Assembly: GCA_964486825.1 (NCBI GenBank)
Contig: CAZAQS010000304.1
Location: forward strand, 1-5,562
From: CAZAQS01 sp964486825
Lineage (GTDB): Bacteria; Chloroflexota; Anaerolineae; Anaerolineales; UBA4823
Length of the DNA: 5,562 nucleotides
Direction: 5' to 3'
Part shown: positions 1 through 5,489 of the stretch, one piece after another
Layout of the letters: each line of letters starts with the position of its first letter
How positions within the stretch are numbered: position 1 is the stretch's first letter
Position numbers and translations under genes: made by a program
Notes under the pieces: model-generated
What the model saw: only the letters and a program-made list of their open reading frames with translations
The model's database searches: none
What the model was told of the DNA's origin: nothing

Positions 1-56
1 TAATAAGGTATCCTGTGATGCTTGGATTGGCTTGGTAATGATTATATGCAGGCGTG

Positions 57-767
57 TTATTGCAGGCTTTTTCTGCCCCAATGTATGGCTACTGTACCGA
101 GCATATATCGTTGAAAACCTACATCCTTAAACCCTGCATCGCTCAAGCGGCTGGCCAACTGCTCGGCAAGCAAGAAATTCTCTGTAGATTCGGGCAGGTA
201 TCGGTATGCGTCTGCCTGGCCAGTCAAAACCCGGCCCAGGCTTGGAATTATATAATGTAAATGGAGTAAAACAAAAGGGAAAAGCAGGTTCTGGCGAGGG
301 CGAGTCGTATCCAGGGCTACCCACCTTCCTCCGGCTTTCAATACCCTCAGCTGCTCCTTCAGTGAATCCCGGATATCCACCACATTGCGAAGAAGGAAAC
401 CGGACACGATTGCATCGAAGCATTCATCTGGGAAAGGCAGGTGCAGCGCATCGGCGCCGCACCAGAATAGATCTGGCGATTCAGGGTGACCCTGGCCTGC
501 GCGCATCATCCCTAGTGTAAAATCGGCGGCTACGATATTCGCCTCTGGCTCCTGTCTCAGCGCTTCACGAGCCAGATCGCCGGTTCCTGCTCCAAGATCA
601 AGCAGCCGGCCTCTCGCAGGTACGGTAGCGAGTCGAATGACCTCCCGGCGCCAACGAAGATCTTGCCCACCCGTCATCACCCGGTTCATCAGATCATACC
701 TGGGAGCGATCCTGGAAAACATATCCTGTACGTATAAGGCTCGCTCTTTGCCCTTCAACTCGGCCAA
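57..767 (-). CDS. menG: UbiE/MenG-type quinone C-methyltransferase
   Basis: This 236-residue class I SAM-dependent methyltransferase belongs to the UbiE/COQ5 family, which methylates demethylmenaquinone or the equivalent ubiquinone precursor late in quinone synthesis. Visible motifs are an N-terminal family signature at residues 17-39 (F-S-R-I-A-P-R-Y-D then N28 and W39), SAM motif I DLGAGTGDL at 57-65, acidic D82 likely contacting the SAM ribose, ADALHLPFPDECFDAI at 105-120, the second family signature RVLKAGGRW at 141-149 ending in R156-P157, and YRYLPES at 188-194. Length is close to the usual 230-250. The start is TTG, because a perfect AGGAGG lies 7 nt upstream and the next in-frame ATG (residue 16) would cut into the family signature region. 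The gene is transcribed away from the rest of the window. MenG is preferred over UbiE on the presumed menaquinone lifestyle, which is inference; a relative acting on another substrate is possible. Confidence 0.88.
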   Translation of the reverse strand: MAELKGKERALYVQDMFSRIAPRYDLMNRVMTGGQDLRWRREVIRLATVPARGRLLDLGAGTGDLAREALRQEPEANIVAADFTLGMMRAGQGHPESPDLFWCGADALHLPFPDECFDAIVSGFLLRNVVDIRDSLKEQLRVLKAGGRWVALDTTRPRQNLLFPFVLLHLHYIIPSLGRVLTGQADAYRYLPESTENFLLAEQLASRLSDAGFKDVGFQRYMLGTVAIHWGRKSLQ

Positions 768-774
768 TGGTTAA

Positions 775-780
775 CCTCCT
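775..780 (-). promoter_or_regulatory. Ribosome binding site setting the menG TTG start
   Basis: On the minus strand AGGAGG stands 7 nt before TTG (767-765). It is a full match to the anti-Shine-Dalgarno sequence at ideal spacing, and there is no competing ATG nearby, so it decides the start. Confidence 0.85.
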
Positions 781-800
781 CAGGAGCATTTATCCGCATA

Positions 801-829
801 ATGCTACCATACGCTAACTCTCCATTCAA
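801..829 (-). promoter_or_regulatory. Predicted sigma70-type promoter for menG
   Basis: On the minus strand, TTGAAT (829-824) and TAGCAT (806-801) are separated by 17 bp, and a TGn extended -10 element precedes the -10 box. Transcription would start near 794, giving a short leader of about 27 nt with the ribosome binding site in it. The -10 box matches four of six consensus bases, so this is a reasonable prediction and not a certain one. Confidence 0.55.
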
Positions 830-987
830 GCGAGAAGTGGCTCAGCTAATAGTTTGGCGGCTAACACAATTATTCCTGGCCAGTTAAAAAATATTCGTAG
901 GGCAAATTTCAAAAAATAACTTAAAATATCCCTTATTGACGAATAGCAATAAACATAATTTCATTTGTAGAAAGAGAATAATCTATT

Positions 988-1584
988 GTGGAAAGCAGAT
1001 CGATTTTAATGAGTACAGACAAGGTGGGAGAGGTGAAAGCAAAGAGGCTGGTTAATTGGAGAATAGTGCTTTTCCTGCTGCTGGTCCCATTCCTCGGCGC
1101 AGGTTTGGCTATCATTATTGCATATGTGCAAGGTCAAGTTCGCTATAACCCGGAATACTTTTCTGAAGAACACATTGAACGTTACCAAATACTAGCTCCC
1201 TTCTTAACTGACCTTGAGACAGCTCTCAAGGAAGGGGATGAAAATCTGATGGCTGTGCTGCAAGGGACGCGCTCTACCCCAAGCTTCATACCTCCTAATC
1301 CAAACATCCGGTACAGTTTTTTGTTGAACCGGCAGGGTGGCTACGATAACCACATTTTCTGGGATATAGAGACGTACGTGAGGTATGTCCAACATATTAA
1401 AAATGTGGATGGTCGTTATGTAATCGTGCCTGAATCCCTGTATTATTATGTGGACAGCGGCATCTGGCCAACTGTATTCACCCCACCGGCTTTATATTGG
1501 TGGACTTTTGTCATAATCACTACAATTGTGTTGTGGGTATACCGTTTCCTGGCCGCGGTCCGTAAACAGTTATTTGCCCGTTGA
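988..1584 (+). CDS. Hypothetical protein with two membrane segments
   Basis: I do not recognise this protein of about 198 residues. It has a short basic N-terminus (K17, K19, R20, R25), a hydrophobic segment at about 26-47, a polar region of about 120 residues rich in Tyr, Asn and Pro (48-168), a second hydrophobic aromatic segment at about 170-190, and a basic tail ending RKQLFAR. By the positive-inside rule both ends should be cytoplasmic, with the central domain outside the membrane. No catalytic motif, cysteine pair or lipobox is visible. The start is uncertain: GTG at 988 has only a weak purine-rich GAAAGAG upstream, and ATG at 1009 (residue 8) is equally possible and changes nothing in the topology. 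No convincing promoter was found in the 220 bp shared with the divergent menG. Its stop codon overlaps the -35 box of the next transcription unit. It could anchor or sense something at the envelope, but no function can be assigned. Confidence 0.75.
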   Translation: MESRSILMSTDKVGEVKAKRLVNWRIVLFLLLVPFLGAGLAIIIAYVQGQVRYNPEYFSEEHIERYQILAPFLTDLETALKEGDENLMAVLQGTRSTPSFIPPNPNIRYSFLLNRQGGYDNHIFWDIETYVRYVQHIKNVDGRYVIVPESLYYYVDSGIWPTVFTPPALYWWTFVIITTIVLWVYRFLAAVRKQLFAR

Positions 1585-1609
1585 CGATCCAACTTCTGCA
1601 TGCTATTAT
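1581..1609 (+). promoter_or_regulatory. Strong sigma70-type promoter of the leader RNA
   Basis: TTGACG (1581-1586) and TATTAT (1604-1609) are separated by exactly 17 bp, and a TGC extended -10 element sits directly before the -10 box. The -35 box overlaps the TGA stop of the upstream gene (1582-1584). Transcription should begin near 1616. This is one of the best promoter matches in the window and gives the leader, and probably the PIN-TRAM, cysS and rlmB genes, their own start point. Confidence 0.72.
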
Positions 1610-1615
1610 GAAAAT

Positions 1616-1843
1616 GGTACATTTGGATTTATCTCTAAGCGCTTTTTGTCGTAAAGATTCCCCGCCACATCTCGGTAACTTCCCGGCTATATCCTTCTGC
1701 CTGGGTCTCTTTCGGGAATTAACTGCACTTATCGTCGAATTATTTTTTCCAACAGATGGCGTTGGGGAATCGGTTAGTAGCTCGTCTTGGATATTAACTG
1801 GCGCGGCTATACTCCCAACGAGCGCAAGGGATTGCGCTTTTTT
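1616..1843 (+). ncRNA. Structured leader RNA or small RNA of about 228 nt, unknown family
   Basis: This stretch lies between a strong promoter and an intrinsic terminator, with no credible coding sequence. Several helices can be drawn by eye. In the upstream state ATTAACTG (1718-1725) pairs with 1771-1778 (8 pairs, 2 wobbles), and TTTTCCAAC (1745-1753) pairs with GTTGGGGAA (1761-1769) (9 pairs, 2 wobbles). In the downstream state 1760-1767 pairs with 1813-1820 (8 pairs, 1 wobble), and CGGTTAGTA (1771-1779) pairs with TATTAACTG (1792-1800) (9 pairs, 2 wobbles). The two states cannot coexist. Further possible stems are TTCCCG (1680-1685) with CGGGAA (1713-1718), and GATTCCCC (1656-1663) with GGGGAATC (1764-1771). 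It is either a cis-acting attenuator controlling the PIN-TRAM operon or an independent small RNA. I see no match to the core motifs of SRP RNA, tmRNA, RNase P or a T-box. The ends are inferred from promoter and terminator positions. Confidence 0.5.
1821..1843 (+). terminator. Intrinsic terminator ahead of the PIN-TRAM gene
   Basis: The stem AGCGCAA / TTGCGCT (1821-1827 with 1832-1838) is 7 bp with a GGGA loop, and the RNA then runs on in a U tract (1838-1843). It ends only 11 nt before the AAGGAG of the next gene and starts directly after the last base of the downstream-state helix (1820). The location suggests conditional termination (attenuation) as much as simple ending of the transcript. 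Confidence 0.78.
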
Positions 1844-1854
1844 GCATTTATTTC

Positions 1855-1860
1855 AAGGAG
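1855..1860 (+). promoter_or_regulatory. Ribosome binding site choosing ATG 1870
   Basis: AAGGAG ends 9 nt before ATG at 1870, a normal distance. The in-frame TTG at 1864 would leave only 3 nt, which is too close, so the ATG is taken as the start. Confidence 0.8.
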
Positions 1861-1869
1861 TTATTGATC

Positions 1870-2925
1870 ATGAGATCGGAATTCATAGCTCGAATCTTAG
1901 GCATGATAATATTAGGCTTGATCGGCGGTTATTTAGGAGCTCAATTAGGTCGGATAGCCAATTTATCTGAGGAATACTATGCCGCCGTAATTGGCCTGGT
2001 TGGAGCAATGATGGGCCTCGCTCTAACCCCCTTGTTTACCACCCAGCCGATGCGCGCCCTGCGGGCCGTCCTTGTACGGGTACCCGTTCAAACTCTGGCA
2101 GCCGGACTAACCGGATTGGTCATTGGTCTGATCATTGCTGCCCTGCTTTCCTTCCCTCTCTCTCTGCTGCCTTCACCATTTGGTCAGCTCCTACCTTTCT
2201 TAGGGGTGCTATTGTTCAGCTACCTGGGCATCGCAGTCTTTGTGATGAGGCAAACGGATATTTTTTCCGTTCTGCGTTACCTGCCGGGACGTGCACCGGT
2301 TGAGGAAGCTCAAGAAACAGGGGCTAGCCGCACGATTTTATTAGATACCAGCGTAATCATTGATGGACGAATTGCAGATATTGCCCAAACTGGCTTCCTG
2401 TCCGGGACCTTGCTGATACCGCGTTTCGTGCTTAACGAGCTTCAATATATTGCTGATTCTCCGGACAGCTTGCGCCGCCAACGTGGGCGCAGGGGCATGG
2501 AGGTCCTCTCTCGCTTGCAAAAGGATACCATCGTTCCCGTCCGTATCAGCGATATCGATGTCGAAGGGGTGCGTGATGTAGACGATAAATTGGTGATCCT
2601 GGCGCGTCAATTACGTTGCCCGATCCTGACCAACGACTATAACCTGAACCGCATCGCCGAGCTACAAGGTGTAGCCGTTCTCAATGTAAATGAGTTGGCA
2701 AATGCAGTGAAGCTGGTGCTGTTGCCCGGAGAATCCTTAACCGTCAATATCATCCAGGAGGGCCGGGAAGCTGGCCAGGGGGTAGGTTATCTTGATGATG
2801 GTACGATGGTTGTTGTCGAAGATGGGCGGGATCACTTGCATATCGAAACCACGGTAACCGTTACTAAAGTGCTACAAACTGCGGCCGGTCGGATGATCTT
2901 TGCGAAAGTGGAAAGCGGGCGATAA
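1870..2925 (+). CDS. Membrane-anchored PIN-TRAM protein, YacL-like putative RNase
   Basis: This 351-residue protein has the YacL architecture. Four hydrophobic segments lie at about 5-27, 36-56, 73-100 and 104-126. A linker leads to a PIN nuclease-like domain at about 154-284, and a C-terminal TRAM domain, a beta-barrel nucleic-acid-binding module, covers about 285-351. The acidic residues expected of a PIN metal site are all present: D159 in LLDTSVIIDGR, E190 in FVLNELQ, D238/D239 in DVDDK and D256 in LTNDYNL. The nuclease site is therefore probably intact, and metal-dependent RNA cleavage at the cytoplasmic face of the membrane is the family-based expectation; the substrate is unknown. Length is near that of Bacillus YacL (about 366). 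The gene sits 20 bp upstream of cysS and behind a leader with a terminator, so its expression is probably attenuated. I am sure of the family and not of the biological role. Confidence 0.9.
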   Translation: MRSEFIARILGMIILGLIGGYLGAQLGRIANLSEEYYAAVIGLVGAMMGLALTPLFTTQPMRALRAVLVRVPVQTLAAGLTGLVIGLIIAALLSFPLSLLPSPFGQLLPFLGVLLFSYLGIAVFVMRQTDIFSVLRYLPGRAPVEEAQETGASRTILLDTSVIIDGRIADIAQTGFLSGTLLIPRFVLNELQYIADSPDSLRRQRGRRGMEVLSRLQKDTIVPVRISDIDVEGVRDVDDKLVILARQLRCPILTNDYNLNRIAELQGVAVLNVNELANAVKLVLLPGESLTVNIIQEGREAGQGVGYLDDGTMVVVEDGRDHLHIETTVTVTKVLQTAAGRMIFAKVESGR

Positions 2926-2945
2926 GCGTATACCAGGAGAAAGGC

Positions 2946-4346
2946 ATGAGCGTGCGGATTTACAATACCCTTACAAGACAAAAAGAAGATCTGGAAACCT
3001 TGGAGCCCGGAAAGGTGTCGATGTATGTATGTGGCCCTACAGTTTATAGTAAAGCTCACGTGGGACACGCTATGTCGGCTATGGTTTTCGACATCATCCG
3101 CCGCTACCTTGAATTCAAGGGGTATGAGGTGCGCTACGTGATGAATTATACGGATGTAGATGATAAGATCATCATCCGAGCCAATGAGGAGGGCCGTGAC
3201 CCATTTGAGCTGGCCGAGGGGTATATCCAGGAATTTCGGGGTAATCTTCAGGCGCTGAATATCAAGCCCGCTACCCTCAACCCGCGCGCCACAGAGGAGA
3301 TGGAATATATTATCCGCATGATCACTGAGTTAGGAGAGAGTGACTATGCATATACAACCGATGGAGATGTCTATTTCAGGGTGACTCGTGACGAGGATTA
3401 CGGTAAATTATCCAACCGGAGATTAGAAGATATGCAGGCAGGTGCTCGTATCGGCGTCGATGAGCGGAAGGAGCACCCTATGGATTTCGCCTTGTGGAAG
3501 AGCGCCAAACCCGGGGAGCCGGCCTGGGACAGCCCGTGGGGCAAAGGACGTCCTGGGTGGCATATCGAGTGCTCTGCGATGAACTTACACCACCATGGCG
3601 AACAGATTGATATCCATGGTGGGGGTAACGACCTGATCTTCCCTCACCACGAGAACGAAATCGCCCAGACAGAAAGCCTGACCGGAAAGCCCTTCGCCCG
3701 CTATTGGGTCCATAATGGGATGATGCAGCTGGGTGGGGAAAAGATGTCCAAATCCTTGGGGAACCTGGTGACGATCGAAGATTTCCTGGCTGAAAACGAA
3801 GCTGATGTCCTGCGCATCATGGTCCTCAATTCAAGTTACCGAAACCCGCTAACCTTCAACCATGAGGTCGTGGAGCAATCTAAAAAAGCTCTGGAACGCT
3901 TACGCTCTGCACTGCGAACCAGCTCTGCTAATGACGAGCAATCCTTCGGTGAGGTTGAGGGCTCCCTGTCGAGACAGGTAGAGGAAACTCGCCAGGGGTT
4001 TATCGCCTCAATGGATGATGACTTCAATACGGCTGGAGCTCTTGGACATCTCTTCGAGCTGGTCAGGGCTATCAACCTGGCCCGGGACTCAGGCGCGAGC
4101 TCTGTCGCGCTGCAAGAAGCTCAACAAACCTTATTGGAACTGGCGGGCGTCCTCGGATTGACCCTTGAGCGGCAGCCAGAAGTGGGCGGTGAAGCAACTC
4201 CTTTCATAGATCTGTTGGTAGAGCTGAGATCGGATCTGCGCAAGCAAAAGCTTTGGGCCTTGTCCGATATGATCCGAGACCGTTTGAAAGAGCTGGGCGT
4301 CATCATCGAAGATAGCAAGGAAGGCACAAGTTGGCGTTGGGAGTAG
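2946..4346 (+). CDS. cysS: Cysteinyl-tRNA synthetase
   Basis: CysRS is a cytoplasmic class Ia enzyme that joins cysteine to tRNA-Cys using ATP. The 466 residues are close to the usual 460-470, and the gene is complete. The HIGH motif appears as HVGH at 38-41 after MYVCGPTVY (26-34), and KMSKS is at 266-270 followed by LGN. The catalytic zinc ligands that select cysteine are at C29, C209 (in WHIECSAM), H234 (in FPHHENE) and E238, the same spacing as in the E. coli enzyme. The C-terminal half (about 310-466) is the helical anticodon-binding DALR-type region. ATG 2946 has AGGAG 6 nt upstream. It lies 20 bp after the PIN-TRAM gene and 12 bp before rlmB, which points to one transcript. No T-box signature was found in the leader ahead of the operon. 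Identity is secure. Confidence 0.97.
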   Translation: MSVRIYNTLTRQKEDLETLEPGKVSMYVCGPTVYSKAHVGHAMSAMVFDIIRRYLEFKGYEVRYVMNYTDVDDKIIIRANEEGRDPFELAEGYIQEFRGNLQALNIKPATLNPRATEEMEYIIRMITELGESDYAYTTDGDVYFRVTRDEDYGKLSNRRLEDMQAGARIGVDERKEHPMDFALWKSAKPGEPAWDSPWGKGRPGWHIECSAMNLHHHGEQIDIHGGGNDLIFPHHENEIAQTESLTGKPFARYWVHNGMMQLGGEKMSKSLGNLVTIEDFLAENEADVLRIMVLNSSYRNPLTFNHEVVEQSKKALERLRSALRTSSANDEQSFGEVEGSLSRQVEETRQGFIASMDDDFNTAGALGHLFELVRAINLARDSGASSVALQEAQQTLLELAGVLGLTLERQPEVGGEATPFIDLLVELRSDLRKQKLWALSDMIRDRLKELGVIIEDSKEGTSWRWE

Positions 4347-4358
4347 CGCTAAGACGCC

Positions 4359-5120
4359 ATGCGAGAGTGGATCACCGGTCGTAACCCAATTCATGAGCTG
4401 CTGCAAGCCAGGCGCAGGCAAGTCTTCCGTCTTCTAGTCGCAGAAGGTGTACAAGAAAAGGGTCGCCTGTCCCAGATCCTTCAAATTGCAGCCTCGAGAA
4501 AACTGAAAGTAGAACATGTCTCGAGAGCACAGCTGGACCGTATAGGTCAGGGGCATCAGGGTGTGGCTCTGGAGGCAAGCCCCTATTCGTACGCCAACCT
4601 GGAAGATATCCTGGATCTGGCCTCAACCCGCCAGGAGCCTGCATTCATCTTAATCCTCGATACGCTACAAGATCCGCAAAACATGGGGACCTTGCTGAGA
4701 ACCAGTGAAGCAGTGGGTGTACATGGCGTTGTACTGCCTTTGCGCAGGACGGCCACGGTTACGCCTGCGGTCGTCCACGCTTCGTCTGGCGCCAGCGAGC
4801 ATCTATTGATTGTCCAGGCAAACCTGGCCCAGGCTATTTCTACGTTAAAAGAGCAAGGGGTTTGGATCGTTGGGTTGGAAGGAGATCCGCAAGCAGAAGG
4901 AGTTGAGAATGTGCGCCTGGATGGCACACTGGCCCTGGTTGTGGGGAACGAGGGCGAAGGTATGCGGAGGCTGGTAAAGGATTCCTGTGATGTCCTCATG
5001 CGCCTTCCAATGAGAGGCAGGGTAGCCTCGTTGAATGCAGCCGCAGCCGGGTCGGTGGCGCTATACCTGGCCTGGCAAGCGCGGGAATTCAAGGGACAGG
5101 TTACCCCTCCGCTCGGATAA
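4359..5120 (+). CDS. rlmB: 23S rRNA 2'-O-methyltransferase of the SpoU family, RlmB-type
   Basis: This 253-residue protein has the RlmB layout: an N-terminal RNA-binding domain of L30e type (about 1-76, opening ITGRNPIHELL) and a C-terminal SPOUT knot domain (about 94-253). SpoU motif 1 is LDTLQDPQNMGTLLRTSEA, with N108 and R114. Motif 2 is VVGNEGEGM at 194-202, with E198. Motif 3 is RLPMRGRVASLNAAAAG at 215-231, with S224 and N226, which lines the SAM pocket. RlmB of E. coli (243 residues) methylates the ribose of G2251 in the 23S rRNA P loop; the exact target nucleotide here is inferred from family and neighbourhood. The start ATG lies 12 bp after the cysS stop. The only purine-rich site, GGGAG, is about 15 nt upstream, so translation is probably coupled to cysS. 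A related SpoU enzyme such as a TrmH-like protein is the main alternative. Confidence 0.9.
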   Translation: MREWITGRNPIHELLQARRRQVFRLLVAEGVQEKGRLSQILQIAASRKLKVEHVSRAQLDRIGQGHQGVALEASPYSYANLEDILDLASTRQEPAFILILDTLQDPQNMGTLLRTSEAVGVHGVVLPLRRTATVTPAVVHASSGASEHLLIVQANLAQAISTLKEQGVWIVGLEGDPQAEGVENVRLDGTLALVVGNEGEGMRRLVKDSCDVLMRLPMRGRVASLNAAAAGSVALYLAWQAREFKGQVTPPLG

Positions 5121-5161
5121 GCGAGTAGCGCCGCGCAATAACGGTATCTGAGGTCAAGCCA

Positions 5162-5190
5162 TTGACGTTTCTGCTGAAACCTGCTAAACT
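5162..5190 (+). promoter_or_regulatory. Upstream promoter of the tRNA cluster (P1)
   Basis: TTGACG (5162-5167) and TAAACT (5185-5190) are separated by 17 bp, and TGC makes an extended -10 element. Transcription would begin near 5197, placing the hairpin at 5216-5239 close to the 5' end of the transcript. The -10 box matches four of six consensus bases; the -35 and extended element are strong. Confidence 0.6.
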
Positions 5191-5215
5191 CCTGCCTTGC
5201 TGCATTTGATCCATC

Positions 5216-5239
5216 GTTATCTTCCATCAGGAAGATAAC
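5216..5239. repeat. Perfect inverted repeat, 10 bp arms
   Basis: GTTATCTTCC, an ATCA loop, and GGAAGATAAC form a perfect 10-bp hairpin. It lies between the two predicted tRNA promoters. The nearest T run (TTTT at 5247-5250) is 7 nt away, so it is a poor intrinsic terminator for rlmB. It may instead be an operator or a stem in the leader of the transcript from P1. The role is unresolved. Confidence 0.6.
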
Positions 5240-5272
5240 AAGGTAGTTTTAAGGATATTGCTTGCAGAAGCC

Positions 5273-5301
5273 TTGTCTGGAGACAGGCCCTCTGGTATAA
5301 T
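5273..5301 (+). promoter_or_regulatory. Proximal promoter of the tRNA cluster (P2)
   Basis: TTGTCT (5273-5278) and a perfect TATAAT (5296-5301) are separated by 17 bp, and TGG forms an extended -10 element (5293-5295). Transcription should begin near 5308, about 30 nt before the tRNA-Thr gene. The -35 box sits in a dyad (5272-5287), possibly an operator. Confidence 0.75.
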
Positions 5302-5338
5302 GCCTTTCGCCTTTGAGACGGGCGTTTTAACAATTCTT

Positions 5339-5411
5339 GCCGACGTAGCTCAAACGGCAGAGCAACGCACTTGTAATGCGTAGGTTATGGGTTCGATTCC
5401 CATCGTCGGCT
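5339..5411 (+). tRNA. tRNA-Thr (anticodon UGU)
   Basis: The gene folds as a complete cloverleaf. The acceptor arms GCCGACG / CGTCGGC pair over 7 bp, the D arm is GCTC...GAGC, and the anticodon stem ACGCA / TGCGT carries loop CTTGTAA with TGT at 5372-5374. The T arm is ATGGG TTCGATT CCCAT. The discriminator base is T at 5411 and CCA is not encoded, so the 3' end must be added by tRNA nucleotidyltransferase. It reads ACA and, by wobble, other Thr codons. Confidence 0.96.
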
Positions 5412-5427
5412 TCCGTTGAAGGTTGGC

Positions 5428-5455
5428 GTCCGGGGCTGAGCTCTCAGCCCCGGAC
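5428..5455. repeat. GC-rich perfect inverted repeat in the tRNA spacer
   Basis: The 13-base arms GTCCGGGGCTGAG and CTCAGCCCCGGAC flank only CT, so the RNA hairpin would be 11-12 bp with a 4-6 nt loop. No T run follows, which argues against an intrinsic terminator. An outer pair CCGTTG (5413-5418) / CAACGG (5465-5470) can enclose it. It probably marks processing between the two tRNAs, or limits read-through. Confidence 0.7.
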
Positions 5456-5489
5456 TCGAGCCCGCAACGGTGCGAAGCTTGAAGAATAT

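Noticed and set aside
41..46. Minus-strand TATAAT after the menG stop, as a promoter
   Set aside because: There is no -35 match at 16-18 bp and no gene within the remaining 40 bases to judge it by.
206..520. Plus-strand open frame of 104 codons over menG, and another at 54-260
   Set aside because: Both are antisense shadows of menG, without a ribosome binding site or protein features.
936..941. TTGACG as the -35 box of a promoter for the gene at 988
   Set aside because: At 16-18 bp there is no acceptable -10 box; the nearest candidate CATAAT (954-959) is only 12 bp away.
1743..1748. T6 run as an intrinsic terminator
   Set aside because: No stable GC-rich stem ends directly before it; the run is more likely the arm that pairs with GGGGAA.
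1616..1843. T-box riboswitch, expected because cysS is in the operon
   Set aside because: The conserved AGGGTGG-type T-box core before the terminator is absent (the nearest text is ACTGGCGCGG), and the first gene is not a synthetase. No run of Cys codons suggests a leader peptide either.
1616..1843. Known housekeeping RNAs: SRP RNA, tmRNA, 6S RNA, RNase P RNA
   Set aside because: The SRP apical GGAAGCAGCC motif, the tmRNA 3' end with TTCGA T loop, the RNase P GAGGAAAGTC core and a 6S-like paired pair of ends with a central bubble could not be found.
1581..1970. Open frame of 129 codons starting TTG and running through the gap into the PIN-TRAM gene
   Set aside because: It has no ribosome binding site, starts inside the -35 box, reads across the terminator and overlaps the well supported PIN-TRAM start by about 100 bases. 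Its product shows no recognisable feature.
4583..5227. Minus-strand open frame of 214 codons over rlmB
   Set aside because: It lies antisense to a clearly conserved gene, and its translation is low-complexity Ser/Thr/Arg-rich text typical of a shadow frame.
5308..5328. CGCC...GGCG followed by TTTT between P2 and tRNA-Thr, as a terminator
   Set aside because: The stem is only 4 bp with a 9-nt loop, too weak, and it would silence the tRNA genes.
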